Assembly: GCF_029265695.1 (NCBI RefSeq)
Contig: NZ_JAJUHW010000007.1
Span: 1-64,000, forward strand
Origin: Gracilinema caldarium
GTDB taxonomy: Bacteria > Spirochaetota > Spirochaetia > Treponematales > Breznakiellaceae
DNA: 64,000 nucleotides
Reading direction: 5' to 3'
Every line of letters begins with the position of its first letter. The stretch's first letter is position 1. The notes below the pieces were generated by a model. It searched no databases. It worked only from the letters and a program-made list of their open reading frames with translations, and was not told the DNA's origin. The translations under genes and the position numbers were made by a program. This document shows, one piece after another, positions 1 through 8,231 of this stretch.

Positions 1-168
1 AATGCAGGAGAACTTGAACAGGCTGCAAAAATCGGCCTTTTGGATTGTATTGAATGCGGGGCCTGTACCTATGTATGTCCCGCCAGAATTCAGTTAGTCC
101 AGCGGTTCCGGGTTGGCAAACAGTTGCTCAGGAACAAACGGGCCAGTCAGCCCAAAGCAAACGCTTAG
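1..168 (+). CDS. rnfC: RnfC, C-terminal end (partial)
   Basis: This is the last 55 codons of the peripheral subunit of the Rnf complex; the gene begins before the window. A cysteine cluster reading CIECGACTYVCP (bases 46-81) is a [4Fe-4S] ferredoxin-type site. The tail is basic and ends at TAG 166-168. RnfC is known to carry the NADH/FMN site and to pass electrons between NAD(H) and the membrane subunits. The assignment rests on this cluster plus the rnfDGEAB genes that follow at once, 21 bp downstream, in the order C-D-G-E-A-B usual for clostridial and spirochaete Rnf operons. Confidence 0.85.
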   Translation, partial: NAGELEQAAKIGLLDCIECGACTYVCPARIQLVQRFRVGKQLLRNKRASQPKANA

Positions 169-189
169 CAAAGCTTAAGGAGAATCGGT

Positions 190-1188
190 ATGATACTGGC
201 TTCCAGTCCCCATTTCAGTTCCCCTGTCACAACCCGGCGCCTCATGGCAAATGTATTGCTTGCCCTGGCCCCGGTAACAGTGTTCGGGATCTACTTATAT
301 GGCTGGCCGGCCCTGCTCACCATTGTGGTGTCCGTGGCCGCCGCCCTCGCGTCCGATGCGGGCTTTAGGCTGCTCATCGGGCAAAAACCCCGGGTCGATG
401 ACCTCTCAGCGGCGGTAAGCGGCCTCCTTTTAGCACTGGTCCTGCCCCCCTCTACTCCCCTTTGGATGACCGCCCTGGGCTCTATTTTTGCTGTTGTGGT
501 TGCAAAAGAATTCTTTGGCGGTATCGGTGCTAACGTGTTCAATCCTGCACTGATCGGCCGGGCCTTTCTTATCATGAGTTTTCCCGCAGCCATTACTACC
601 TGGCACAAACCAGTGGGCTTTTCCGCAGCCCTGACCGATGCGGTAACCACAGCAACTCCCCTTAATATTATTAAGCTTGGGGGAACCATGACCGATGTGG
701 GTAAGAGTTTTGTAGATTCCGGCGTTGCATCCAGCATCGATTACGCTTCGGTACTTCAAACCCTCTTTATAGGCACACGCTCTGGCTGTATCGGCGAATC
801 ATCGATCCTGCTTATACTTATTGGTGGTATTTTCCTGATTCTAACGAGGACCATGGATTGGCGGGCACCGGTTACCATGATTTCTACCGCCTTTGTAGCA
901 TCCTGGGCCCTCGGTATGGATCCCGTATTCGGCGTTCTCTCAGGTGGTCTCGTATTCGGCGCGGTCTTTATGGCCACTGACTATGTGACCGCTCCCCTTA
1001 CCGCTAAGGGTAAACTGATTTTTGGTTTCGGCGCTGGTCTTATAACTGTTTTGATCCGCAAATGGGGAGGGTATCCTGAAGGGACCAGTTACGGCATTCT
1101 CATTATGAACGCCGCTACACCATTTTTGAACCGGCTTATCCAGAAAAAGTACGGTTTCGTGGCTCCGCAGAAGGGGGCTTCCAAATGA
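190..1188 (+). CDS. rnfD: Rnf electron transport complex subunit RnfD
   Basis: Integral membrane subunit of the ferredoxin:NAD+ oxidoreductase that couples electron flow to Na+ or H+ transport. The 332 residues are mostly hydrophobic helices. The stretch TTATPL near residues 153-158 matches the covalent FMN-threonine site of RnfD/NqrB, and FGGIGANVFNPAL near 109-121 is a family signature. The ATG at 190 has AAGGAG 8 bp upstream. Its stop overlaps the rnfG start (ATGA), so the two are probably translationally coupled. The length is normal for the family. Confidence 0.93.
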   Translation: MILASSPHFSSPVTTRRLMANVLLALAPVTVFGIYLYGWPALLTIVVSVAAALASDAGFRLLIGQKPRVDDLSAAVSGLLLALVLPPSTPLWMTALGSIFAVVVAKEFFGGIGANVFNPALIGRAFLIMSFPAAITTWHKPVGFSAALTDAVTTATPLNIIKLGGTMTDVGKSFVDSGVASSIDYASVLQTLFIGTRSGCIGESSILLILIGGIFLILTRTMDWRAPVTMISTAFVASWALGMDPVFGVLSGGLVFGAVFMATDYVTAPLTAKGKLIFGFGAGLITVLIRKWGGYPEGTSYGILIMNAATPFLNRLIQKKYGFVAPQKGASK

Positions 1189-1784
1189 AAAACATGGTAA
1201 AACTCGGCTTCATTATGGCCATCTACGCCACAGTAGCCTGTGTGAGCCTCGCTTTTGTCTATACGGGGACCCAGAAGGTTATTGCCGAACGGCAGAAAGC
1301 GGATCTTGAAGCAGCCCTTAAGGACCTTTTCCCCCAGGGGGAAACCTTTGAAGAAGTAACCGGCACATTGAACAGCCCTGATAACTCGGTTGGTTTTAAG
1401 AACGAATATGTGATTAAACAGGCTGAAAGTCCAATCGGTATGGCGGTTCGAGCGGTGGGAGCCAGTTACGGCGGCCCGGTGACTGTCCTCGTCGGTGTTG
1501 GCGCGGACGGTAAAATAGCCGGAGTAAAGGTCCTTGAAAACAAGGACACTCCCGGACTCGGGGCAAATGCGGCTAATCCCAGCTATTTTGTAGACCGCGC
1601 TTCGGGTATTACCTTTTACGGACAGTTTAAGGGTAAATCTTTAAGCGACCCCTTTGAAGTAAAAGGCGATGTGGCGGCTATTACCGCTTCGACCATCACC
1701 AGTAAGGCCGTGACCAAGGTAGTAAAAACCGCAGGACAGGCCGCCGGCGCATGGCTGGCTTCCCAGACAGGAGGATCCAAGTGA
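1185..1784 (+). CDS. rnfG: Rnf complex FMN-binding subunit RnfG
   Basis: Membrane-anchored flavoprotein subunit of Rnf. It has one N-terminal membrane segment (about residues 5-28) followed by an FMN-binding domain. The motif ENKDTPGLG (118-126) and the region ITASTITSKAVT (166-177) correspond to the segment that carries the phosphoester-linked FMN on threonine. The family usually reads SGAT here; this copy reads ASTITS, so the exact acceptor threonine cannot be fixed by eye. It overlaps rnfD by 4 bp and its stop codon overlaps the GTG start of rnfE. Confidence 0.92.
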   Translation: MKNMVKLGFIMAIYATVACVSLAFVYTGTQKVIAERQKADLEAALKDLFPQGETFEEVTGTLNSPDNSVGFKNEYVIKQAESPIGMAVRAVGASYGGPVTVLVGVGADGKIAGVKVLENKDTPGLGANAANPSYFVDRASGITFYGQFKGKSLSDPFEVKGDVAAITASTITSKAVTKVVKTAGQAAGAWLASQTGGSK

Positions 1785-2398
1785 AACGCTTTATCCGCAT
1801 CTTTTCCAACGGGATTATCCGGGAAAATCCCCTGCTCATGCTGATGATCGGCCTTTGTTCTGCCCTGGCGGTTACAACCGCCACCGCCAACGGCCTCGGC
1901 ATGGGACTTTCCATGACCTTTGTACTTCTAATGTCGGAAATCGTTATTAGCAGCTTCCGAAAGCTCATTCCTGAATCTATCCGTATTCCCATATTTATTA
2001 TTGTCATCGCAGCCTTTACCACGATTATCGACTATGTGCTCAAGGCCTACTTCCCGGATCTTTCCAAGGCTATGGGGGTTTTTATTCCCCTTATCGTTGT
2101 TAACTGTATCATCATGGGCCGGGTAGAAGGCTTTGCTTCCAAAAAACCCCTCCGGGATGCCATCCCCGATGCATTAGGCATGGGTCTCGGTTACACCTGG
2201 GTGTTAACAGGCATATCTGCTATACGGGAACTTTTGGGCAACGGTACCATTCTGAATATCCGGATCATGCCTGACAGCTATCAGCCCATACTATTCTTTG
2301 TACTTTCTCCGGGGGGCTTCTTTGTGTTTGCCCTCTTTATCGCCTTTAATCTCTGGCTTAAATCCCGTCTTAAGCCCGCCGAGGAGGAACAGGCATGA
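1781..2398 (+). CDS. rnfE: Rnf complex membrane subunit RnfE
   Basis: Integral membrane subunit of Rnf (RnfE/NqrD family), 205 residues with about six hydrophobic helices and the motif GLCSALAVTTAT in the first helices. I chose GTG at 1781 rather than the upstream in-frame ATG at 1751: AGGAGG lies at 1769-1774, a good distance from the GTG, and the product then has the usual length. The GTG overlaps the rnfG stop. Its own stop overlaps the rnfA start as ATGA at 2395-2398. RnfE and RnfA are paralogues that together hold a [2Fe-2S] cluster in the membrane. Confidence 0.92.
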   Translation: MKRFIRIFSNGIIRENPLLMLMIGLCSALAVTTATANGLGMGLSMTFVLLMSEIVISSFRKLIPESIRIPIFIIVIAAFTTIIDYVLKAYFPDLSKAMGVFIPLIVVNCIIMGRVEGFASKKPLRDAIPDALGMGLGYTWVLTGISAIRELLGNGTILNIRIMPDSYQPILFFVLSPGGFFVFALFIAFNLWLKSRLKPAEEEQA

Positions 2399-2970
2399 CC
2401 TTGTTCAAAATATTCATTTCAGCCTTTTTAATTGACAATGTTATATTGATGCGCTTCCTTGCCCTCTGTCCCTTTATCGGGATGAGCAGCGATGAAGACA
2501 AATCGGTGGGCATGGGCCTGGCGGTTATTTTCGTTACCCTGCTTGCAACCTCGGCAACCTGGCCTCTCTACCATTTTGTACTGAAGCCGCTAGGGCTGGA
2601 ATTCCTTCAGATCTTGGTGTTCATATTGATCATCGCAGCCCTGGTACAGCTCGTGGAATTTTACCTTAAAAAGTCGGCCCCGGCCCTTTATGCTTCCATG
2701 GGTATTTATCTGGCTTTGATTACCACAAACTGTGCCATTCTTGCAGTTACCTTCGACAACATCAGCAAGGGCTATAATTTCGCCGAATCTTTAGTCTACG
2801 CATTCGGTGTAGCCTCGGGCTTTATGCTGTCCCTGCTCCTCCTTGCGGGAGTCCGGAACAGGATTAGAACCAGTCCGATTCCTGCCTTTTTGAAGGGAAC
2901 GCCCATTCTCTTTGTGGCTGCATCCCTCCTTTCCATGGCCTTTATGGGCTTTTCCGGTCTGGTTAAATAG
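2395..2970 (+). CDS. rnfA: Rnf complex membrane subunit RnfA
   Basis: Integral membrane subunit (RnfA/NqrE family), 191 residues with six predicted helices. LIDNVILMRFLALCPFIGMS near the N-terminus and TTNCAILAV in the middle are family signatures; the cysteine of each half helps to bind the intramembrane [2Fe-2S] cluster shared with RnfE. It starts inside the rnfE stop (ATGA) and ends 11 bp before rnfB. A GGGAG ribosome site for rnfB lies just after its stop. Confidence 0.93.
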   Translation: MTLFKIFISAFLIDNVILMRFLALCPFIGMSSDEDKSVGMGLAVIFVTLLATSATWPLYHFVLKPLGLEFLQILVFILIIAALVQLVEFYLKKSAPALYASMGIYLALITTNCAILAVTFDNISKGYNFAESLVYAFGVASGFMLSLLLLAGVRNRIRTSPIPAFLKGTPILFVAASLLSMAFMGFSGLVK

Positions 2971-2981
2971 GGAGTGCTGCC

Positions 2982-3848
2982 ATGAGTATTGTATTGATCA
3001 CCGCCATATTCGCTTTGGTTTTGGCTTTTACAGTTGGGCTCCTCCTGGGCTTCTTTAAACAGGTCTTTGCCGTTGAGGTAGATCCCCTGGTAGCACAGGT
3101 GAGGGAGGCCCTTCCCGGCGCTAACTGCGGCGCCTGCGGCTTTCCCGGCTGCGACGGCTATGCTGCTGCGGTAGCTGGGCGGACCACCGAAGTAACCCGC
3201 TGCGCTCCCGGTGGAAAATCGGTAGCAGAAGCCCTGGCAAAATTGATGGGCGTAAATGCCTCTGCTGAAGATGTAGTAGCGGTCCTCGCCTGCCAGGGCT
3301 CCAAAGACCATGCACCTTTAAAGGGCGAATATGTGGGAGTTAAAACCTGCCGGGCTGCAAAGCTTTCTGCTGGCGGGACCAAGCTCTGTGCCTGGGGCTG
3401 TCTCGGTTATGGAGACTGTGTAGCGGTTTGCCAATTTGACGCCCTCCATATGGGCGAAGACGGACTACCCCATGTGGACTACGACAAATGCACTGGCTGT
3501 GGTAAGTGTATAGCCGAATGTCCCCAGCAGATACTAAAAAAGGTACCAAAAGATCGACTTGGCTCCATGGTTATCTGTTCCAACCGGAATCCTATAAAAC
3601 CAATGGTAAAGAAAACCTGCGATGTGGGCTGCATTAAGTGCGAAATCTGCGTGAAAAACTGTCCCGAAAAGTGCATCACCATGGTGAACGGCATACCCGA
3701 AGTAGATTACAGCAAGTGTACCTCATGCGGAGTCTGCGTAGAAAAATGCCCCACCAAAGTATTCAAAATGCTCCAGTATGATGTCATCGTAGGGGAAACT
3801 ATCGGCCAGATAAGGCCCGCAAAAGAGCCTGTTACTGCAGAAAAATAA
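2982..3848 (+). CDS. rnfB: Rnf complex ferredoxin-like subunit RnfB
   Basis: Entry point for electrons from reduced ferredoxin. An N-terminal membrane helix (about 1-28) is followed by the RnfB-type four-cysteine domain (GANCGACGFPGCDGY, Cys49/52/57 plus a Cys near 74). Then come several [4Fe-4S] ferredoxin motifs: CTGCGKCIAECP, CIKCEICVKNCP and CTSCGVCVEKCP. At 288 residues it is of the longer, multi-cluster type found in anaerobes. It is the last gene of the operon; a terminator hairpin follows 45 bp after the stop. Confidence 0.94.
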   Translation: MSIVLITAIFALVLAFTVGLLLGFFKQVFAVEVDPLVAQVREALPGANCGACGFPGCDGYAAAVAGRTTEVTRCAPGGKSVAEALAKLMGVNASAEDVVAVLACQGSKDHAPLKGEYVGVKTCRAAKLSAGGTKLCAWGCLGYGDCVAVCQFDALHMGEDGLPHVDYDKCTGCGKCIAECPQQILKKVPKDRLGSMVICSNRNPIKPMVKKTCDVGCIKCEICVKNCPEKCITMVNGIPEVDYSKCTSCGVCVEKCPTKVFKMLQYDVIVGETIGQIRPAKEPVTAEK

Positions 3849-3893
3849 CCCTGCAGCGACAAGCTGGGTAATCCTAGCCCTTAAATTCATGAG

Positions 3894-3937
3894 CCCTGCC
3901 GGAGTGTTCAAGATTCGCATTCCGGCGGGGTCTTTTA
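3894..3937 (+). terminator. Intrinsic terminator after the rnf operon
   Basis: CCCTGCCGGAGTG (3894-3906) can pair with CATTCCGGCGGGG (3918-3930, two G-U pairs allowed), followed by TCTTTT. Its position just after rnfB fits termination of the rnf operon. It also argues against long 5' extensions of the next gene. Confidence 0.75.
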
Positions 3938-3964
3938 TTATGCGCCATAATAGGGCTCAATCCC

Positions 3965-3993
3965 TTGTAGGGCCTTTTCCCCGTTGTTATACT
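3965..3993 (+). promoter_or_regulatory. Sigma-70-like promoter for the DUF815 ATPase gene
   Basis: TTGTAG (3965-3970), a 17-bp spacer and TATACT (3988-3993). The predicted transcript start is about 7 bp further on, only a few bases before the ATG at 4003, so the mRNA may be leaderless or nearly so; no Shine-Dalgarno sequence is visible. Confidence 0.45.
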
Positions 3994-4002
3994 GAAACCC
4001 TC

Positions 4003-5454
4003 ATGGTTACCATAGAACAATTGAGCCGCTGGCTTATCAGCATCGAAGGTCTGACACTTTTTGGCAACATACGAAAGCATTGGACCATACATAAGTTTAT
4101 TAATCTCTGCGAAACACTTCTTGGAATAGAAATAGAACAAAGCCCTGTTATAAGCCTGGCGCAACAGAGAAACCTTGCGCGGGCCTGGGCAGAATTTGCA
4201 GAAGCTCTGTTCCTAGATATTGATCCGAAACACCCTTTTATTGATTGGGAGACCCATATAGTGACCTTGGTCCTCGGAGACGAAAATCCCTTTACTCTTG
4301 CTTTGGAACACAACACTCCTGACAAGCTGCCGCAGGCAATGCTCGCCCTGGCAAAATCAGATCTGGATCGGCTCAAGGAGCTTGCAAGCATTGATACCAA
4401 TCTCCTTGCAGAAACGGTATCAGACCTAATCAATATAGTACATGAGGCAGCCTTGAGCCATGTAGCTATTATATCGGAACCTGCAGATATGAATAATAGT
4501 GACAGAAACTTCCGGGCTGTTAGTAATCCACACCATTTTTGGCAGCAGCTACTTGTACCCACTCAGCCATGGTCCGCTTCCATAGATGCTTTTGGCCAAT
4601 GGATTCATACCCACGGAGCAGGCATTCTCAGTCAGCACCATGCCTTTATCTGGAAACACCAGCATAAAATTTCAAAATCTTTAATGGCAGAAGATTATCT
4701 TTCTCCTGTAATAAACGCAGATACAGTATCTCTGAACGACCTTTCTGGATACGATGAGCAGAGGTCTGTGGTGCTGGAAAACACCCGCCGCTTTGTAGAA
4801 GGAAAAGCGGTGAATAATCTACTTCTCTACGGCGACCGAGGAACCGGTAAGTCAGCCACCGTAAAAGCGGTATGCCGGGCATTCGCAGACCGGGGCCTAA
4901 AACTTATCGAGGTCCGGAAGCGGGACCTTATGCATTTTGAGACCATTGCAGAAATCATTTCCAGCAGGGGCCTCAAGTTTGTCCTTTTTATCGATGACCT
5001 CTCCTTTGAGGAAACCGATGACACTTTTACAGGCCTTAAGGCGCTATTGGAAGGGGGTTTAGAGCGGCGGCCTTCCAACATGGTAATTTATGCCACCAGC
5101 AATCGCCGGCACCTGGTAAAAGAACACTTTGCTGACCGTCCAACAACAGCCATGGCGGCCGAAGCTCAAGCTACCGGAGACGTGCGGGCATTTGATACTA
5201 TGCAGGAACAGCTATCGCTCGCAGACCGTTTTGGGGTAACTGTAGTCTTTACCACCCCTACCCAGGAAGAGTATCTAGCTATCGCGGAAGCCATCGCAGC
5301 ACGGCGGGGCCTCTTACCACAGGGAGACCTGGCACGGCAGCAATTCAGGCAGAACGCACTTCGCTGGGAGCGGTGGTTCAATGGCCGATCCCCCAGAACT
5401 GCCCAGCAGTTTGTGGACTGGCTTTCAGGAGGCAAAGGATTCCCCTGGGAATAA
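4003..5454 (+). CDS. AAA+ ATPase, DUF815 family
   Basis: A 483-residue P-loop ATPase. The N-terminal half (about 1-240) is of unknown function. The ATPase core has Walker A GDRGTGKSA near residue 280 and Walker B VLFIDDLSFE near 325, followed by the DUF815-typical YATSNRRHLV segment. The reading frame is open back to 3889, but that would run through the rnf terminator and a promoter, so ATG 4003 is preferred; ATG 3943 is an alternative. The molecular substrate of DUF815 ATPases is not known to me. The gene stands alone between two terminator/promoter regions. Confidence 0.8.
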   Translation: MVTIEQLSRWLISIEGLTLFGNIRKHWTIHKFINLCETLLGIEIEQSPVISLAQQRNLARAWAEFAEALFLDIDPKHPFIDWETHIVTLVLGDENPFTLALEHNTPDKLPQAMLALAKSDLDRLKELASIDTNLLAETVSDLINIVHEAALSHVAIISEPADMNNSDRNFRAVSNPHHFWQQLLVPTQPWSASIDAFGQWIHTHGAGILSQHHAFIWKHQHKISKSLMAEDYLSPVINADTVSLNDLSGYDEQRSVVLENTRRFVEGKAVNNLLLYGDRGTGKSATVKAVCRAFADRGLKLIEVRKRDLMHFETIAEIISSRGLKFVLFIDDLSFEETDDTFTGLKALLEGGLERRPSNMVIYATSNRRHLVKEHFADRPTTAMAAEAQATGDVRAFDTMQEQLSLADRFGVTVVFTTPTQEEYLAIAEAIAARRGLLPQGDLARQQFRQNALRWERWFNGRSPRTAQQFVDWLSGGKGFPWE

Positions 5455-5475
5455 GATTACTCTATTGATAAAGTA

Positions 5476-5510
5476 TTGACAACCGATTGATTATTGCACA
5501 ATATTGCAAT
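5476..5510 (+). promoter_or_regulatory. Promoter with overlapping palindromic operator upstream of arsB
   Basis: TTGACA (5476-5481), a 17-bp spacer and CAATAT (5499-5504). The -10 box is exactly the 6-bp centre of a perfect inverted repeat ATTGCA-N6-TGCAAT (5493-5510). A repressor bound there would block RNA polymerase. The identity of the regulator is unknown; an ArsR-type regulator elsewhere in the genome is the natural guess. Confidence 0.6.
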
Positions 5511-5531
5511 ATCTGATTATCGAGGTGTGAA

Positions 5532-6608
5532 ATGTCAACCAAAAAAATCGGTTTTTTTGCTCAATATCTTTCTCTTTGGGTCACCCTTTGTATTGGAATA
5601 GGAGTGCTGATCGGAGTACTGTTTCCGGAATTTCCTCAAACTCTGGGACGCTTTGAATATGCCAGGGTATCTATTCCCGTAGCAATTTTAATTTGGCTCA
5701 TGATTTACCCCATGATGCTGAAAGTGGATTTTAAAAGCATTGTAAACGCAGGAAAGAAGCCGAAAGGACTATTCATAACGCTGGTAGTTAACTGGCTTGT
5801 GAAACCCTTTACCATGTATATATTTGCATGGTTTTTTTTAAAAATTATTTTTAAACCATTCATTCCAGAGGCTTTGAGTACCGAATATATTGCAGGGGCG
5901 GTCCTTCTGGGAGCTGCACCTTGTACAGCCATGGTTTTTGTCTGGAGCTATCTATCCGACGGAGATCCGGCTTATACAGTCGTGCAGGTTGCTATAAATG
6001 ATCTCATTATTTTGTTTGCCTTTGCTCCGATAGTAGCTTTTCTACTTGGAGTATCTAATGTCCAAGTACCTCTGGATACACTATTCCTCTCGGTGGTCCT
6101 CTTTGTGGTAATTCCTCTCGGCAGCGGGTATTTAACTCGGTCAATTTTAGTAAAAAGAAGGGGTCTTGTGTGGTTCGAAGGTAAATTCCTGAATTATTTT
6201 AACGGTCTTACCGAGGCAGGCTTACTCCTTACCCTGATTATTCTCTTTTCATTTCAGGGTAAGACTATATTGGCGAATCCGCTATCTATTCTTATGATTG
6301 CTGTTCCCCTTGTGGTTCAAACCTATTTTATCTTTTTTGTTGGTTTTGGTGCTTCAAAGCTTCTTAAAGTACCCTACGAAATTGCTGCTCCTTCGGGGAT
6401 GATCGGAGCATCAAATTTCTTTGAGCTCTCTGTTGCGGTAGCGGTAAGTCTTTTCGGTCTTTCTTCCGGTGCAGCGCTGGCTACCGTAGTTGGAGTTCTA
6501 GTGGAGGTACCAATCATGCTTAGTTTGGTCTCTATTGCCCGTTCTATGAGACCTTTATATATTCAGAATGATATTGAATCAACCGAAGAAGAGACAGTGG
6601 CGGTTTAA
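5532..6608 (+). CDS. arsB: ACR3-family arsenite efflux transporter
   Basis: Membrane exporter of arsenite (and possibly antimonite), 358 residues with about ten hydrophobic helices. The segment GAAPCTAMVFVWS (about 127-139) is the ACR3 signature and holds the conserved, function-critical cysteine; SYLSDGDPAYT follows it. The length is typical for ACR3. RBS-like GAGGTG lies 5' of the ATG. No arsR or arsC is adjacent, but an operator-like palindrome overlaps the promoter, so control in trans is likely. A strong terminator follows the stop codon. Confidence 0.9.
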   Translation: MSTKKIGFFAQYLSLWVTLCIGIGVLIGVLFPEFPQTLGRFEYARVSIPVAILIWLMIYPMMLKVDFKSIVNAGKKPKGLFITLVVNWLVKPFTMYIFAWFFLKIIFKPFIPEALSTEYIAGAVLLGAAPCTAMVFVWSYLSDGDPAYTVVQVAINDLIILFAFAPIVAFLLGVSNVQVPLDTLFLSVVLFVVIPLGSGYLTRSILVKRRGLVWFEGKFLNYFNGLTEAGLLLTLIILFSFQGKTILANPLSILMIAVPLVVQTYFIFFVGFGASKLLKVPYEIAAPSGMIGASNFFELSVAVAVSLFGLSSGAALATVVGVLVEVPIMLSLVSIARSMRPLYIQNDIESTEEETVAV

Positions 6609-6612
6609 AAAC

Positions 6613-6656
6613 AAAGGGGATGTCAAAGAAGTATTCATAGACATCCCCTTTATTAT
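6613..6656 (+). terminator. Intrinsic terminator after arsB
   Basis: Twelve-base arms AAAGGGGATGTC (6613-6624) and GACATCCCCTTT (6640-6651) pair perfectly around a 15-nt loop, followed by a T-rich stretch. Confidence 0.88.
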
Positions 6657-6726
6657 ATATTAAACGTTCCCGTCGGGAACGCACAAGGCTGCGGACAAAT
6701 TATGGTCCGCAACTGTTTATAATATA
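6656..6726. repeat. Nested inverted-repeat (three-way-junction-like) element
   Basis: Two hairpins sit side by side: CGTTCCC/GGGAACG (6665-6671/6675-6681, 3-nt loop) and TGCGGAC/GTCCGCA (6690-6696/6705-6711). They are enclosed by an imperfect AT-rich outer pairing of about 6656-6664 with 6716-6726. The element lies between convergent genes and may act as a two-way terminator or be a dispersed repeat. Confidence 0.45.
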
Positions 6727-6771
6727 AATCCTAATAACAGGGTATTCAAGACCTTCCTAATTCTAGATCCT

Positions 6772-7227
6772 TCATTTATTAGACTTGCCTGTCATTTCAT
6801 CAATTTTTATTTTTATGACCGCTGTTTTATCAACAACATGTTCTGGTAGTTTATCCGCAACTGATCCAAACTTTTTATTTAGCTCACATAGTATAGCATT
6901 TTTTTCATTGAAATCACCCACAACCTGGGCGGTCCCCCAGCCAATTACCGATTCATATCGGGTTGTGCAGTCCGCCCCGCCAGATCCACGTTCGATATGA
7001 TGCTCACCGGTAACCTCAAAACATACCCTGGGGTTGCTGCCCAGGATATCGATTTTTCTCCCTTCCAGAGCTGAATGAAAATAAAGAGATGCCCCGATCC
7101 GTACAAAATTTAGGGGAACCACATAGACTTCTTTGCCATCCCAAAGGCCGAGGTGCATCACCGGTGTTGTATCAAGGATGACTTCCATTTTCCGACGATC
7201 TAGGATCTCCCTATCCGTTCTTCTCAT
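6772..7227 (-). CDS. Pyridoxamine 5'-phosphate oxidase-fold protein (NimA-like)
   Basis: A 151-residue protein of the split-barrel flavin-binding family. The opening MRRTDREILDR, the central segment LYFHSALEGRKIDILGSNPRVCFEV and the later ESVIGWGTAQVVGD are typical of the NimA/YhhX-like subgroup, whose members bind FMN or heme and include nitroimidazole reductases. The substrate cannot be told from sequence. It is encoded on the minus strand, convergent with arsB. It lies just downstream of the interrupted TPR gene (same strand, 75 bp apart), with which it may once have been co-transcribed. Confidence 0.8.
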   Translation of the reverse strand: MRRTDREILDRRKMEVILDTTPVMHLGLWDGKEVYVVPLNFVRIGASLYFHSALEGRKIDILGSNPRVCFEVTGEHHIERGSGGADCTTRYESVIGWGTAQVVGDFNEKNAILCELNKKFGSVADKLPEHVVDKTAVIKIKIDEMTGKSNK

Positions 7228-7302
7228 AGCTGCTCCTTTTCGTCATGTAAACTGAGAATCATTAGGGAGACTATAAGCATGGGGCTAGATGCTGCAACGT
7301 CA

Positions 7303-7911
7303 TCATCGCCCCAGTTCTGAAAGTTTCCGTTTGGCATACTCTGCAGCATTTCTATCCGCTGATTTAGACATAAGGGTATAAAACTTCTGTGCGTTCTCCA
7401 TATCTTTGATCGATTCATAGAGATAGGCTAAGTTACCGATCAAGATATCATCGGTGGGATCCGCTTTATAACCCGCAAGAAAATAACGTTCCGCGGTCTT
7501 GAGATCCCCTGATATCGCATAATATAAACCACAGTCATTATATCCAATTGGGTTGTGTGGAAAATATGCAATAAGTGCTTCACTGACTGGTTTTGAACAT
7601 TCAAACGCAACTTGATTCCCGCTGTTCATCCATTCTGCAATATAATCATGAATTGCTTCAATAAAAACCTGTTCTCCGTTATCCAAAGATTGACCGTCAC
7701 TCCATTTCCACTGGTGTCCGTTTTTTTGTCCAAGAGTGAAAAGGGTGAGCAAATAATCTCGTTGTTCATTATATGCTTTTAGGCTCGCAAGAAATCTGGT
7801 CTTGCCAAAATGCATATCAAGCCGTTCAGGATAAAGCCCGATAGCCTTATTGATAACCTGAAATGCTTTTTCGGCATTAACTTTATCATAAGTTACTTCT
7901 CCATATACATA
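7303..7911 (-). pseudogene. 3' part of host TPR gene interrupted by the prophage
   Basis: This is the C-terminal 202 residues of a secreted tetratricopeptide-repeat protein. The helical repeat pattern is clear, for example AIGLYPERLDMHFGKTRF and AERYFLAGYKADPTDD. The natural reading frame enters directly from the 5-bp target duplication (7912-7916). The rest of the gene lies 30 kb away at 37859-38152 on the same strand. Inside the lysogen, translation could start at an ATG at 7929 supplied by the phage end, giving a truncated 208-residue protein without a signal peptide. It ends with KRKLSELGR before TGA at 7303. Confidence 0.9.
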
Positions 7912-7916
7912 CCCAA
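7912..7916. repeat. Target-site duplication, left copy (CCCAA)
   Basis: CCCAA directly precedes the TGTAA prophage end and is repeated exactly after the other end (37859-37863). Five bases is the duplication length made by Mu-type transposition. Confidence 0.9.
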
Positions 7917-8231
7917 TGTAATTTATCATTTAATTTGAGAATATTCGGACATGGGGTATGTGCTAGATAAGGCTATATAGAATAATGATTTAAGGCTGTT
8001 TTTTGGTTGTTTTTCCGTGTAAATTTTTATCGGACATTTTGCCAAATTCTTGAAATATTCGAATGCGTTCGAGAAGTGTTTTAATTATTATACTGCAATG
8101 AGTTAGAATAAATATAAATAAATCGCTATATAATCAAAGAGCCTGTTCTATCAGACATTTCACGGACATGAAAAATTTGAAAAATTAGCCGTTAGAAAGC
8201 TTTAAAAAGCCCTATCGAAAAGTGTAAAAAA
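7917..8231. other. Prophage left end, no gene; candidate transposase-binding sites
   Basis: This 315-bp AT-rich stretch has no credible gene. It holds CGGACAT three times (7946-7952, 8031-8037, 8163-8169) and a near copy CAGACAT (8152-8158). The 11-mer GACATGAAAAA (8165-8175) recurs in the same orientation near the right end (37771-37781). Repeated short sites at both ends are what MuA-type transposases bind. A small hairpin CGAA-TGCG-TTCG lies at 8060-8071. Confidence 0.55.

Noticed and set aside
3889-4002. N-terminal extension of the DUF815 ATPase
   Set aside because: It would be translated from the rnf terminator hairpin and upstream of the only good promoter.
6656-6726. Possible integron attC site
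   Set aside because: The ends do not match the RYYYAAC/GTTRRRY core sites and no integrase or cassette array is near.
7224-7418. 64-codon minus-strand ORF between the oxidase and the TPR fragment
   Set aside because: It overlaps the end of the real TPR frame, has no ribosome site and lacks protein-like features.
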